Shown piece after piece: positions 42,158-50,699 of a stretch of 64,000 nucleotides of DNA. Made by a program: the position numbers and the translations under genes. Position 1 is the first letter of the stretch. Each line of letters begins with the position of its first letter. The notes beneath the pieces were generated by a model. The model worked only from the letters and a program-made list of their open reading frames with translations, was not told the origin of the DNA and did no database searches. The DNA is from Halorubrum persicum. Lineage in GTDB: Archaea; Halobacteriota; Halobacteria; Halobacteriales; Haloferacaceae. The stretch is taken from assembly GCF_002727125.1 (NCBI RefSeq), contig NZ_NHOA01000043.1, forward strand, positions 1 to 64,000, in the 5' to 3' direction.

Positions 42158-43075
42158 ATGAGCGATCAGGAGCAAGCGGACGCGGCCGAAGACGCCGACG
42201 AGGCCGAGACCGAGGGACTCGCCGACGGCGACTTCGTGCGCGTCGCGTACACGATCCGAACGGCCGACGACGGCCGCGTCATCGACACGACCGACGAGGA
42301 GACCGCCGAAGAGGCCGAGATCGACACCGAAGAACACGAGTTCGAGCCGCGCATCATCGCGCTGGGCGCGGGTCACGTGTTCCCGTCCGTCGAGGAGGCC
42401 TTCATCGGCGCCGCGGTCGGCGACGAGGGCGTCGTCGACGTGCCCGCCGAGGACGCCTTCGGCGCGTACGACCCCGAGGAGGTCGAGACGGTCAAGGCCG
42501 ACAAGATCCCCGAAGACAGCCGCTACCCCGGCGCACAGGTCCAGATCGACAACCAACAGGGCTACCTCGAGACGATCATCGGCGGCCGCGCTCGCGTCGA
42601 CTTCAACCACCCGCTGGCCGGCGAGGATCTCGAGTACGAGTACGAGATCTTAGAGCAGATCGACGACCGCGAGCAGCAGGCGTCCGGTATGCTCGGGATG
42701 TACCTCCAGGAGGCGCCCGAGGTCCGCATCGAGACGGTCACCGAAGAGGAGGAGAGCGTCACCGAGGACGACGACGGCGAGGAAGTCGTCGAGACCGAGG
42801 AGGTCGAGAAGGACGTGCTCTACGTGACGGCGACGCAGGCGATGCAGATGAACCAGCAGTGGATGTTCCAGAAACAGCAGATCGCGCAGGACCTCATGAG
42901 CCGACTCGACCTCGACCGCGTCGTCGTCGAGGAGGTCATTGAGGGCGGCGGCATGGGCGGTCTCGGCGGTATGATGGGCGGCATGGGCGGCGCCGGTGCG
43001 GGCGACATCGAGGAGGCGCTCGAAGACGTCGACGTCGACGCCGACGAGATCGTCGACGAGATCGACGAGGAGTAA
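42158..43075 (+). CDS. FKBP-type peptidyl-prolyl isomerase, SlyD-like
   Basis: 305 aa. An acidic N-terminus precedes the FKBP domain (~22-115), split by an IF chaperone insert: DFVRVAYTIRTADDGRVIDTT, then IIALGAGHVFPSVEEAFIGAAVGDEG, and GRARVDFNHPLAGEDLEYEY (~146-165), the SlyD hallmark. A C-terminal extension (~175-305) is acidic and helical with a Gly-Met-rich tract GGMGGLGGMMGGMGG (~268-283) and acidic end. The tract recalls the GGM tails of GroEL-type chaperonins. Length is longer than usual archaeal SlyD-like FKBPs. Likely folding helper in the cytosol. Confidence 0.9.
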   Translation: MSDQEQADAAEDADEAETEGLADGDFVRVAYTIRTADDGRVIDTTDEETAEEAEIDTEEHEFEPRIIALGAGHVFPSVEEAFIGAAVGDEGVVDVPAEDAFGAYDPEEVETVKADKIPEDSRYPGAQVQIDNQQGYLETIIGGRARVDFNHPLAGEDLEYEYEILEQIDDREQQASGMLGMYLQEAPEVRIETVTEEEESVTEDDDGEEVVETEEVEKDVLYVTATQAMQMNQQWMFQKQQIAQDLMSRLDLDRVVVEEVIEGGGMGGLGGMMGGMGGAGAGDIEEALEDVDVDADEIVDEIDEE

Positions 43076-43176
43076 CTCCGACCCCGGTCGAATACATCGG
43101 ACCGGCCGGATCGGCCGAACCGTTCGTGCGACCGCGAACCGATCCCTTTTGAACTGCGGTCGACCCACGGAGAGAC

Positions 43177-43440
43177 ATGGAAATCGAACGTGCGCGCGAC
43201 GACCTCGTCGTCGCCGCGAGCGCCGGGGGTACGACGATCGCGATCGCCCTGCTGTCCGGCGTCGCCGGCGTCGTCGAGGTGTCCACCGTGCCGACGCTGG
43301 CGCCGCTCCTCGTCTATGCGGGGTACCTCTTCTCGCGGAAGGGCGGGCCGTACGGCTCGCTCGACCGCCCGCGGAACTGGGCGGCGACAGCGGTGCTCGT
43401 GGGCAGTATCGTCGTCGCGGCGTCGATGCTATCGGGGTGA
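43177..43440 (+). CDS. Small membrane protein, unknown
   Basis: 87 aa with helices at about residues 9-30, 33-52 (split by STVPTL) and 66-85, and a cytosolic KGGPYGSLDRPRNW loop. TATA-like CCTTTTGAAC lies 25-30 bp upstream. No family recognised. Follows the FKBP gene by 100 bp as a separate unit. Confidence 0.6.
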   Translation: MEIERARDDLVVAASAGGTTIAIALLSGVAGVVEVSTVPTLAPLLVYAGYLFSRKGGPYGSLDRPRNWAATAVLVGSIVVAASMLSG

Positions 43441-43459
43441 CGCCGGCCCGCGCGCCGGC

Positions 43460-44113
43460 TCAGGCGATGTCTCGACTCGTGTCAACCGACACGGTGTCGG
43501 TGAGTTTCAGTTTGAGGGGCTCCTCGAGGGCCGCGCCGCCGCGGAACTTCGGCACGATCAGGCGATTCACGATCTCCGTGCCGGTGACCGTCGTCCGGAG
43601 GTCGAAGACCACGTCCGCGATCTGCTCAGTGACGGTCCGGTTTTGTCCGTTCTCCCCCTTGAGTGCGTGTATCACCGCGATTCCCCCCGACTCGGCGACG
43701 TGGCCGCGAAGGTCGGTGAGAAACGACCCGTATCGCGATCGGTCGGCCGCCTCCAACGGCTCGACGGAATCGACGACGAGCGTCGCGCGTTCCGGGAGAT
43801 CCGCGGCGGCCGCCAACACGTCGTCGATCGGGTCCTCGCGGTCCGTTTCCTCGACGACCGTGTCCCCGTCGTCTCCTTCCGTCCCGTCGCCGTTATCTCC
43901 CTCTCTCTCCTCGTCGAGGACGAGGGACGCTTCGACCGCGTCGGCCGAGCGCACCGTCGTGAGGTAGCGACACTCTCGCGGGCGCGAGAACCGGTCGACA
44001 ATCAGCTCCGACTGGCTTGCGGGGTCCGCCTTCAACACGACGAGGCTGCCGCTCGGGAGTCCGCCGCCGAACTCCCTGTCCAGCACGGAGATCCCAGTCG
44101 GGAGCGTCTCCAT
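43460..44113 (-). CDS. RecA/KaiC/RadA-like protein with degenerate P-loop
   Basis: 217 aa starting METLPTGISVLDREFGGGLP, the usual entry of RadA/KaiC-type ATPase domains. The Walker A position reads GSLVVLKADPASQSEL, lacking GKT/S, so canonical ATP hydrolysis is unlikely. A Walker B-like ATLVVDSVEPL (~115-125) remains, then HALKGENGQNRTVTEQIADVVFDL and RLIVPKFRGGAAL. Haloarchaeal DUF7125-like. A GTG at 44191 would add 26 unconserved residues but overlaps the MinD stop (GTGA), so coupling is possible. Probably co-transcribed with the MinD-like gene just upstream. Confidence 0.75.
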   Translation of the reverse strand: METLPTGISVLDREFGGGLPSGSLVVLKADPASQSELIVDRFSRPRECRYLTTVRSADAVEASLVLDEEREGDNGDGTEGDDGDTVVEETDREDPIDDVLAAAADLPERATLVVDSVEPLEAADRSRYGSFLTDLRGHVAESGGIAVIHALKGENGQNRTVTEQIADVVFDLRTTVTGTEIVNRLIVPKFRGGAALEEPLKLKLTDTVSVDTSRDIA

Positions 44114-44187
44114 ACCCTCGCTGCCGGCTCTGGAGGTTTGGCTCTGTCGATGGGGGACGAGCGCCCGACCTGAACCGGGTGCGGGGC

Positions 44188-44862
44188 TCACGCGACCCGC
44201 CAGCGCTCCGCCCCGTGTGCGTCGGCGAGGCGGCGAGCCAGGTCGTCGTACGCCGCTCGCACCGACGAGTCGGACAGCGGCTCCGGTTCGGCCCGCGGGA
44301 CACGCCCGAGCACCTGACAGCCGAGCAGGTCGCTCACTCCCGCCGGGACCGACTCGGCCCGGACGGCGACGACGCCGATCGGAGCGCAGTCCAGTCGACG
44401 CGCGAGCGCAGCGGTCTTCGCGGCGTCTCGGAGCGCCGCCCGCCGAAGCGGCGTGACGAGGAGAGATCTGTCGGCAGCTCGGAGCGGGGCCGCGGCGTCG
44501 GGCGACGCTCCCGCGGGACAGTCGACGAGAGTCGGCGAGTCGTCGGGAACCGCCGCTGACAGCGCTCCGAGGGCTCGCCTTGCATCGGCATCCGCGGGCG
44601 CGTCCGGCGGCGAAAGCACCGTCGGCGCCCGGCGGTCCGGGGAGATTTCTCTCTCGCCCCGGACCGCGTCGAGCACGGTCGGCGCGTCCGCGGCGGACTC
44701 GCGGTCCGCACCGGTCGCGCTCGCCAGCCGTGCGAGGTTCGGGAGGTCCCAGTCGGCGTCGGCGGCGACGACGGGGGCGCCCCGCCGCGACAGCGCCCGC
44801 GCGAGCCCCAGCGTGGTGGTCGTTTTCCCGCTTCCGCCCTTACCGCCGGCCACAGCTATCAC
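44188..44862 (-). CDS. MinD/ParA-like deviant Walker ATPase
   Basis: 224 aa from GTG 44862. Deviant Walker A GGKGGSGKTT (~6-15) with the signature Lys8, VVAADADWDLPNLARL (~31-46) like the MinD/Soj switch, and a Walker B-like TLVDCPAGASPDAA (~108-121). The C-terminal membrane-targeting helix of bacterial MinD is not evident. Haloarchaeal MinD paralogues position archaella and chemosensory arrays. Its neighbour is the degenerate KaiC-like protein, which may be its regulator or adaptor. Confidence 0.85.
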   Translation of the reverse strand: MIAVAGGKGGSGKTTTTLGLARALSRRGAPVVAADADWDLPNLARLASATGADRESAADAPTVLDAVRGEREISPDRRAPTVLSPPDAPADADARRALGALSAAVPDDSPTLVDCPAGASPDAAAPLRAADRSLLVTPLRRAALRDAAKTAALARRLDCAPIGVVAVRAESVPAGVSDLLGCQVLGRVPRAEPEPLSDSSVRAAYDDLARRLADAHGAERWRVA

Positions 44863-44944
44863 GGGGTGTGTGCGGCGGGATCGCCGATAAAATACGGGAG
44901 AGGAACAGGGAGGGTCGGGGGGAGGCGGGTGAGGTCGGAACGAC

Positions 44945-45337
44945 TCAGTCCTGACAGCAGCCGCCGGCCTCGCCGCCGAAGTCGACCGCGAGCGGCCCCG
45001 AGATGGCCTCGTTCACGGCCTCGAGAGTGTCGGTCAGCTCCGCCTGGGCGTCGAGGAACTCGCTCATGACGGGCATCGAGTGAAGCTCGTCTTGGGCCGC
45101 TTGGACCTTCTGGAGCCCGGAGTTCGTCGCCTGTCCGGTTTCGCGAGCCTGCATGAACTCCGCGCGGAGCTGCTCGAACTCGTCGATCTTCGCCTGGACT
45201 TCCTCGTCGCGCTGGACCGCTTCGCGAGCCGACTCGAACCGCTCGTACTCCTGCGTTCGGGCGATTCGCTCGCCGAGCTCGCGACCGAGGTCCTCGATGG
45301 TGGCCTGTTCGTCCGGAGAGGCCTGTTCGACGCTCAT
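44945..45337 (-). CDS. YlbF/YmcA family protein
   Basis: 130-aa helical protein. EDLGRELGERIARTQEYERFESAREAV and DEEVQAKIDEFEQLRAEFMQ (~15-65) match the Com_YlbF fold; MPVMSEFLDAQAELTDTLEAVNE is the third helix. In Bacillus YlbF-YmcA-YaaT bind Fe-S clusters and guide RNase Y. Here the C-terminus ends GGEAGGCCQD, a Cys pair that could bind a metal or cluster. Partners absent nearby. Start at 45337 chosen because upstream sequence is non-conserved. Confidence 0.85.
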   Translation of the reverse strand: MSVEQASPDEQATIEDLGRELGERIARTQEYERFESAREAVQRDEEVQAKIDEFEQLRAEFMQARETGQATNSGLQKVQAAQDELHSMPVMSEFLDAQAELTDTLEAVNEAISGPLAVDFGGEAGGCCQD

Positions 45338-45435
45338 ACCCGATCCTCGGGACGGATCGGTTTCAACCTGCCGGAGCCGGGGGTGTCTGGGTGCGTCGGT
45401 CGGGACGCCGACGAGCCGCCGTTTCGGCCGTCCGG

Positions 45436-46098
45436 TCACTCGGCTCCCGCGACCTGCGACTCCACGAACGCCACGACATCGCTCAGCTCCCGTTGGCCGA
45501 TACCGTGACCGCCCGGGTAGCTCCCCCGCGTCACGGCGGCGCCGACCTCGGCGAACCGGTCGGCCGCGGCGGCCGACCGCGACTCCGGAATCACGCGGTC
45601 CCCCGCCCCGGCGCCGACGAACACCGGCTTTCCCTCGATCCCGTCCGGCTCGAGGTCGCCGTGCGCGTCCGCGAGGTAGCCGTGGAGCGCGGCGACCCAC
45701 GCGTAGCGGTCCGGGTCCTCCAACAGGAGCGAGAGGCTCGTGATCGCCCCCTGGCTGAATCCGAGCAGGCCGATCCGGTCGGCGTCGAGGCCGTACTCGT
45801 CGACCGCGGCGTCGACGCTGTCGGCGACCAGGTCGAGGCTCCGTCGGAAGCCCGCCGCGTCCGGCTGGCTCGCTTCGAGGCCCCCGGCGGAGAGGTCGAG
45901 CTCGTACCACGTGTACCCGCCCTGCAGCGGGTCGGGCGCGCGCAGGCTCACGACGTGAAGCCGGTCGGGGAGGCGCTGCGCCACCGGCAGCAGGTCCTCC
46001 TCGTCGGCCCCGCGGCCGTGGAGCACGAAGACGCCGGGGGCGTTCTCGGGGTCGTCGTCGGGCGCGACGTGAACGTGTTCGAGGGGAAGGTCGGCCAT
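45436..46098 (-). CDS. Phospholipase/carboxylesterase-family hydrolase
   Basis: 220-aa serine hydrolase with FVLHGRGADEEDLL (~23-36), nucleophile elbow GLLGFSQGAI (~112-121), acid in FVGAGAGDRVIP (~160-171) and catalytic His in SYPGGHGIGQREL (~191-203). Close in type to the hydrolase at 661-1374 but clearly a distinct gene. Esterase or acyl-protein thioesterase-like; substrate unknown. Divergent from the secreted-protein gene at 46289. Confidence 0.87.
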   Translation of the reverse strand: MADLPLEHVHVAPDDDPENAPGVFVLHGRGADEEDLLPVAQRLPDRLHVVSLRAPDPLQGGYTWYELDLSAGGLEASQPDAAGFRRSLDLVADSVDAAVDEYGLDADRIGLLGFSQGAITSLSLLLEDPDRYAWVAALHGYLADAHGDLEPDGIEGKPVFVGAGAGDRVIPESRSAAAADRFAEVGAAVTRGSYPGGHGIGQRELSDVVAFVESQVAGAE

Positions 46099-46288
46099 GT
46101 GTCCCGCGTTCGTCGGCTCGGGGGTTGTATCCGTCGGCCGCGGCAGCGATCGGGCAGGCAGAGAGGTGGACCCGAAACCGGACCAAGTGGGTGGATCGGA
46201 CGGCGAGTCGGGGGCCAATCAGACGGCGGCCGCGATCCGCGACGATCCGCGCGTGACCTATTTGTGGGTCGCGTCGGGAGTGCACATC

Positions 46289-46990
46289 ATGGATCCCCGC
46301 ACCACCGCCGCCGTAACCGCGACCCTCCTCCTCGTGGCCGGAATCGCCGCCGCCCCGATGGCCGACGCGCGCGCACCGCCAACGCCGATATGCGGCGTCT
46401 GTGACCTCGATCGGACGGCGCCGGACGGAACGAAAGTGACCGCCGGCGAGAGCTCCCTGACCGTTACGCTCCACGGGAACGGGTCGACGACGTGGGAGGC
46501 GCGGGCCGATCTCGCGGCCGGCAGCGACGCGCTCACGGCGAACGAGTCGCTCCGACGAACGGTCGTCGCCGAGGCGGTTCGCGACGGGATCGCGGAACCG
46601 AGGGACGTCGACGCCCGCATCGACGGAGACACGCTCTCGGTCGAGTATCGCGATCCGAACGTCACGGAACGCCACTTCGGCGTCGTGGTGTTCACGCCTC
46701 TGACGCCGGCATCCCCCTCGGGTCTACTCGTCGCCGGTGGCGAGGGGCCGCGGTACCTCGGCGCCGATCGGCTGACCGTCCGCGGGGCACCCGGCTGGGA
46801 GGTCCGCGGCAACGCGAGCGCGAGCCGTTCCGACGGGCGTCTCGTCTGGACCGACGACGCCGGCGAACCCGACGATCGGGGGCGGGTCTTCGTCGGCGTG
46901 GAGCAGGACCCGGTCGCCGTCGAGGAGCGTGCGATACTCCCCGGCCCGCGGGCGTGGATCGGGCGGCTGCTCACGAGCAACACCCTCTGA
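46289..46990 (+). CDS. Secreted haloarchaeal protein, DUF7345-like
   Basis: 233 aa with signal peptide (TTAAVTATLLLVAGIAAAPMADA), a CGVCD pair just after cleavage, then a beta-rich domain with N-glycosylation sequons (NGST, NVTE, NESL). LTVTLHGNGSTTWEARADLA resembles the start of the extracellular domain in the membrane winged-helix protein at 14.6 kb, but no TM or HTH follows. The C-terminus ends RAWIGRLLTSNTL. It may be a free form of that sensor domain. Function unknown. Confidence 0.68.
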   Translation: MDPRTTAAVTATLLLVAGIAAAPMADARAPPTPICGVCDLDRTAPDGTKVTAGESSLTVTLHGNGSTTWEARADLAAGSDALTANESLRRTVVAEAVRDGIAEPRDVDARIDGDTLSVEYRDPNVTERHFGVVVFTPLTPASPSGLLVAGGEGPRYLGADRLTVRGAPGWEVRGNASASRSDGRLVWTDDAGEPDDRGRVFVGVEQDPVAVEERAILPGPRAWIGRLLTSNTL

Positions 46991-47086
46991 GGTCGTGCGC
47001 ACCGCTCTGGAACGTTCACGAACGTCTCGGACGGAACTCACGGTCGAGCGCGCCGTTTAACCGTCCTGCCGCACAATTCGTTCGAC

Positions 47087-48130
47087 ATGAGCGGCTCCAC
47101 GGAGGGCGACCTCACCAAGACGGGGATGGCCCTGAAACACGATCGCGAGTGGGACTACGAACTCGACCGGATCGTCGAAGCCATCGAAGAGCGCGACGCC
47201 TCCAAGGTCGGCCTCCAGTTCCCCGAGGGACTCAAGCGCCGCGGCCCGAAGGTCGCCGACGACCTCCGCGAGGTGGCGCCGGACGACGTCACCTTCATGC
47301 TGTCCGGGCAGCCCTGTTACGGCGCCTGCGACCTCGACACGTACCTGATGCGCCGGACGGACGTGTTCGTCCACTTCGGCCACACGCCGATGAAGGAGTC
47401 CGACAGCATCGTCTACGTCCCGCTGTTCTCGAACGTCGACCCGTTCTCGATCATGGAGGACGCGCTGGAGGAGGAGCTCGCGCCGCCCGAAGAGGACGCC
47501 GACGTGGGGCTCGTCACGACTGCCCAGCATATGAACCGGTTCGAGGAGATGACCGACTGGCTGGAGGAGCGCGGCTACGAGGTCCACACCCGCCGGGGCG
47601 ACGACCGACTCACGAAGGAGGGGCAGGTGCTCGGCTGTAACTACGCCTCCGCGGACATCGACGCCGAGCAGGTGTTGTACGTCGGCGGCGGGAAGTTCCA
47701 CCCGGTCGGGCTCGCGATGGAGCACCCCGACAAGCGGGTCGTCATCGCCGACCCCGTCAACAACGCGGTGTCGGTCGCCGAGCACGACCAGTTCCTCAAG
47801 CAGCGCTACGCCTCGGTTCACAAGGCGATGGGCGCCGAGAAGTGGGGCGTCATCTTCTGTACGAAGATCGGCCAGGGCCGCTGGGAGAAGGCCCAGGAGA
47901 TCGTCGAGAACAACGAGAACGCCTACCTGATCACGATGGACGAGGTGACGCCGGACCGCCTCCGCAACTTCGACATGGACGCGTTCGTCAACACCGGCTG
48001 TCCCCGGATCACGACCGACGACGGCCCGCGGTTCCACAAGCCGATGTTGACGCCCGGCGAGTACGAGGCCGCGATCGGCGAGAAGCCGCTCGACTCGATC
48101 GAGTTCGACACGTTCCACGACACCTGGTAG
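47087..48130 (+). CDS. dph2: Diphthamide biosynthesis enzyme Dph2, 4Fe-4S radical type
   Basis: 347-aa enzyme that transfers the 3-amino-3-carboxypropyl group of SAM to His of elongation factor 2. GLQFPEGLKRRGPKVADDL (~45-63) and the three cluster Cys are evident: Cys in SGQPCYGACDLDTY (~78-91, second Cys), in VLGCNYASADI (~186-196) and in NTGCPRITTDDGP (~303-315). FHPVGLAMEH (~212-221) is also typical. Length normal. Together with dph6 at 37.9 kb, most of the pathway except the dphB methyltransferase is in this window. Confidence 0.94.
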   Translation: MSGSTEGDLTKTGMALKHDREWDYELDRIVEAIEERDASKVGLQFPEGLKRRGPKVADDLREVAPDDVTFMLSGQPCYGACDLDTYLMRRTDVFVHFGHTPMKESDSIVYVPLFSNVDPFSIMEDALEEELAPPEEDADVGLVTTAQHMNRFEEMTDWLEERGYEVHTRRGDDRLTKEGQVLGCNYASADIDAEQVLYVGGGKFHPVGLAMEHPDKRVVIADPVNNAVSVAEHDQFLKQRYASVHKAMGAEKWGVIFCTKIGQGRWEKAQEIVENNENAYLITMDEVTPDRLRNFDMDAFVNTGCPRITTDDGPRFHKPMLTPGEYEAAIGEKPLDSIEFDTFHDTW

Positions 48131-48346
48131 GCCCGCGGGACGCCACGGCTCGCCGTGCCGCCGGCTAGGCCCCTTCGCCGTACCGCCGGTTGACCCCCAT
48201 TCGCCATTTCGTCGGTTGACGCACTTTCGCCGTGCCACAGTAGCGGCGTCGGCCGTGGATCGCAGTTCTTCCTCGGGCACCGGCTCCGAGTCAGCGCCAA
48301 TACTTATACCGTGAGCGACCGCGGGATCAGTACACGGGTTAGCGAA

Positions 48347-49423
48347 ATGGCATCGGCCGGCAACTCCGTCACCGTCGCCCTCGCCGCGAGAACGCCGAAG
48401 CGAGCGGCAGCGATGGCGACATCGCTGGAACGCACGGACGGTCGCTTCGTGGTCGAGCCGGTGTCGGGAACCGACGCAGCGCTGAGCATGCTCGAAAACT
48501 CGGCGGTGGACTGCGTGGTCGCCGTGGGCGACCCCGCCGGCGCGACCGGGGTTCGGTTCGTTGAATCGGTCCGGGACCGGCACCCGACGCTCCCGATCGT
48601 GTTCTGTCCCGGCGGAGCGCGCGAGCCGGAAGCCGTAATTGAGGCGTTCGAGGCGGGCGCGACCGATGTCGCGCGAGCGTGCGGAGAACCGAACTGGACG
48701 CCCGTTCTCCGACGCCGGATATCGAACGCCGTCGCGTCCGCCCGCGCCATCGCCGAGGCCGAGCGACACCGCAAGCGCCTCGAAGCGTTCGTGAACGGGG
48801 TGTCACACGACCTTCGGAACCCGCTCAACGTCGCGCAGGGGCGGCTCGACCTCGTGCAGCGCGAGGGCGACCTCGAACACGTCGACGACGCGGCGGCCGC
48901 GGTCGATCGGACGCTCGAACTGATAACTGACCTGCTGACCCTCGCGAAGCAGGGGGAGCGACCGGAGGAGCTGGAGTCGATCGAGCTGTCCGAACTCGCC
49001 GACCGCTGTTGGGGGAACGTCGCGACCGGCGACGCGACGCTCGTCGTCGACAGCGACCGGACGGTGGTTGCGCATCCGAGCCGGCTGAAACAGCTGTTGG
49101 AGAACCTGTTCCGGAACAGCGTGGAACACGGCGGAGACGACGTGACCGTCACCGTGGGGGACATCTCACCGATGTACACCACGACGCGCGCCGAGGCCGT
49201 CCTTCCCTCTGGATTTTTCATCGAGGACGACGGACCGGGCATCCCCCCCGCCGACCGCGAACGCATCTTCGAGGTGGGGTACACGACGGACGAGAACGGC
49301 ACGGGGTTCGGCCTCAACATCGTTAGCGAAGTCGCCAGCGCCCACGGGTGGAACATCGAGGTGTCCGAAGGGACCCGCGGAGGCGCCCGGTTCGAGATCA
49401 CGGGCGTCGAGAGCGGCGGCTGA
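48347..49423 (+). CDS. Histidine kinase with pseudo-receiver N-terminal domain
   Basis: 358 aa. Residues ~8-110 look like a response-regulator receiver fold, but the phosphoacceptor stretch reads VDCVVAVGDPAG where active receivers have an Asp (VVxDxxMP), so it is probably a pseudo-receiver. HisKA follows with VSHDLRNPLNVAQGRLDL (~160-177; phospho-His in SHDLRNP). The HATPase_c domain has LLENLFRNSVEHGG (N box), IEDDGPGIP (G1) and GTGFGLNIV (G2). No TM, so cytosolic. Start ATG 48347 is preferred to GTG 48311 because a TATA-like TACTTATA at 48301-48308 would place transcription start downstream of that GTG. Confidence 0.88.
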   Translation: MASAGNSVTVALAARTPKRAAAMATSLERTDGRFVVEPVSGTDAALSMLENSAVDCVVAVGDPAGATGVRFVESVRDRHPTLPIVFCPGGAREPEAVIEAFEAGATDVARACGEPNWTPVLRRRISNAVASARAIAEAERHRKRLEAFVNGVSHDLRNPLNVAQGRLDLVQREGDLEHVDDAAAAVDRTLELITDLLTLAKQGERPEELESIELSELADRCWGNVATGDATLVVDSDRTVVAHPSRLKQLLENLFRNSVEHGGDDVTVTVGDISPMYTTTRAEAVLPSGFFIEDDGPGIPPADRERIFEVGYTTDENGTGFGLNIVSEVASAHGWNIEVSEGTRGGARFEITGVESGG

Positions 49424-49434
49424 TCGCCGGGCTG

Positions 49435-49884
49435 TCAGTCCGTTCTCGCGGCGCGCTCGACGTATGCCACCGCGTCGCTCGGCGATCCGACCGCTTCCAC
49501 GCCGGCGACGTCGTGCGTGTCGAGCCCGGCGACGGCGCGTCCGTGCGCGAGCGCCAGCCCGATCTCCGAGAGCGTGCCGTGTGCCCCGTCGACCGCGATC
49601 GCGGCGTCTCCGTTCAACACGACCAGCGCGTTCCGGGCGTGGCCGAGGCCCGTCGCGATCGGGACGGTGACGTGGGGGTTCGCGTCCGCGCGGCTGTCGG
49701 TCGGCAGGATGCCGATCGTCTCCCCGCCGGCGTTTGCGGCGCCCCGGCAAACGGCCGCCATCACCCCGCCGAGCCCGCCGCAGACGACCGTGTGACCACG
49801 GTTCGCGAGCCGTTCGCCCAGCTCTTCGGCGACCGCCGCCGTCTCGGGCGGAACCGAGCTCCCGCCGATGACGCTGACGCGCAT
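49435..49884 (-). CDS. TIGR00725/LOG-like nucleotide-binding protein
   Basis: 149-aa Rossmann-like protein, VSVIGGSSVPPETAAVAEEL (~3-22), CGGLGGVMAAVCRGAANAGG (~35-54) and a GAHGTLSEIGLALAHG (~100-115) stretch corresponding to the PGGxGTxxE motif of LOG proteins (the first PGG is GAHG here). LOG enzymes hydrolyse cytokinin-like or other nucleoside monophosphates; many archaeal members are of unknown substrate. Convergent with the histidine kinase. Confidence 0.85.
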   Translation of the reverse strand: MRVSVIGGSSVPPETAAVAEELGERLANRGHTVVCGGLGGVMAAVCRGAANAGGETIGILPTDSRADANPHVTVPIATGLGHARNALVVLNGDAAIAVDGAHGTLSEIGLALAHGRAVAGLDTHDVAGVEAVGSPSDAVAYVERAARTD

Positions 49885-49977
49885 ACTCCGGGTCGGGGGA
49901 CGGGAGTATATAAACGAACGCCGTATCCGCCGTGGGATTGGTGAAACCCTTTTAAGTGCTGAGCGTCGATGGTTCCT

Positions 49978-50634
49978 ATGACGTACGATACCGTCGTGTT
50001 CGACAACGACGGTGTCCTCGTAGGCCGCACGCGCTTCGACGTGCTCCGGGATGCGACCCGGGACGCGTTCGAGGAGTGCGGCGTCGAGGAGCCCGATCCG
50101 GACGACGTAGAGCGCATGACCATCGGTGCGACCCCCGGCAGCGTGGGGACCGTCTGCCAGACGTACGACCTCGATCCGGGGTCGTTCTGGCGGACTCGCG
50201 ACGACGTGGTCTCGAAGGCCCAACAGCAGGAGGCGCGCGAGGGACGCAAGACGCCCTACGACGACCTCAACGAGCTACAGAGCCTCGACGTGGAGATGGG
50301 AATCGTCTCCTCAAACCAACAGGCGACCGTCGACTTCCTCGTGAACCACTTCGACGGATTCGACCGATTCGGCGCCGCATACGGCCGAGAGCCCACGATC
50401 CACTCGCTCCAGCTCCGTAAGCCGAACCCTCACTACATCGAACAGGCGCTCGGCGACCTCGACGCCGGGAACGCCCTGTTCGTCGGCGACAACGAGTCCG
50501 ACGTGCGCGCCGCCGAGAACGCGGGCATCGACTCCGCGTTCATCCGCCGGCCCCACCGGCGCGACTGGGAGCTGAACGTCTGGCCGACGTGGGAGATCGA
50601 TCGGCTCTCGGACCTCCACGACATCGTCGGCTAG
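49978..50634 (+). CDS. HAD-family phosphatase (phosphoglycolate phosphatase-like)
   Basis: 218 aa. HAD motif I VFDNDGVLVGRT (~7-18, nucleophile Asp in DxD), motif II MGIVSSNQQ (~103-111), motif III Lys in RKPNPHYIEQAL (~142-153), motif IV FVGDNESDVRAAENAG (~163-178). Helical cap type 1 between motifs I and II. ATG 49978 is chosen over 49969 because TTTTAAGTG at 49950-49958 predicts a leaderless transcript. Substrate unknown; small phosphorylated metabolites are usual. Confidence 0.9.
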   Translation: MTYDTVVFDNDGVLVGRTRFDVLRDATRDAFEECGVEEPDPDDVERMTIGATPGSVGTVCQTYDLDPGSFWRTRDDVVSKAQQQEAREGRKTPYDDLNELQSLDVEMGIVSSNQQATVDFLVNHFDGFDRFGAAYGREPTIHSLQLRKPNPHYIEQALGDLDAGNALFVGDNESDVRAAENAGIDSAFIRRPHRRDWELNVWPTWEIDRLSDLHDIVG

Positions 50635-50699
50635 GACGACCTCGCCGGTCGGCACCGTTCTCTCAAGCTTTAACTCCGGTCGGGAGCAACGCCGCCACA

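Noticed and set aside
48311-48346. GTG start of the histidine kinase at 48311
   Set aside because: A TATA-like element ends 3 nt before it, so the transcript should begin downstream; the ATG at 48347 fits better.
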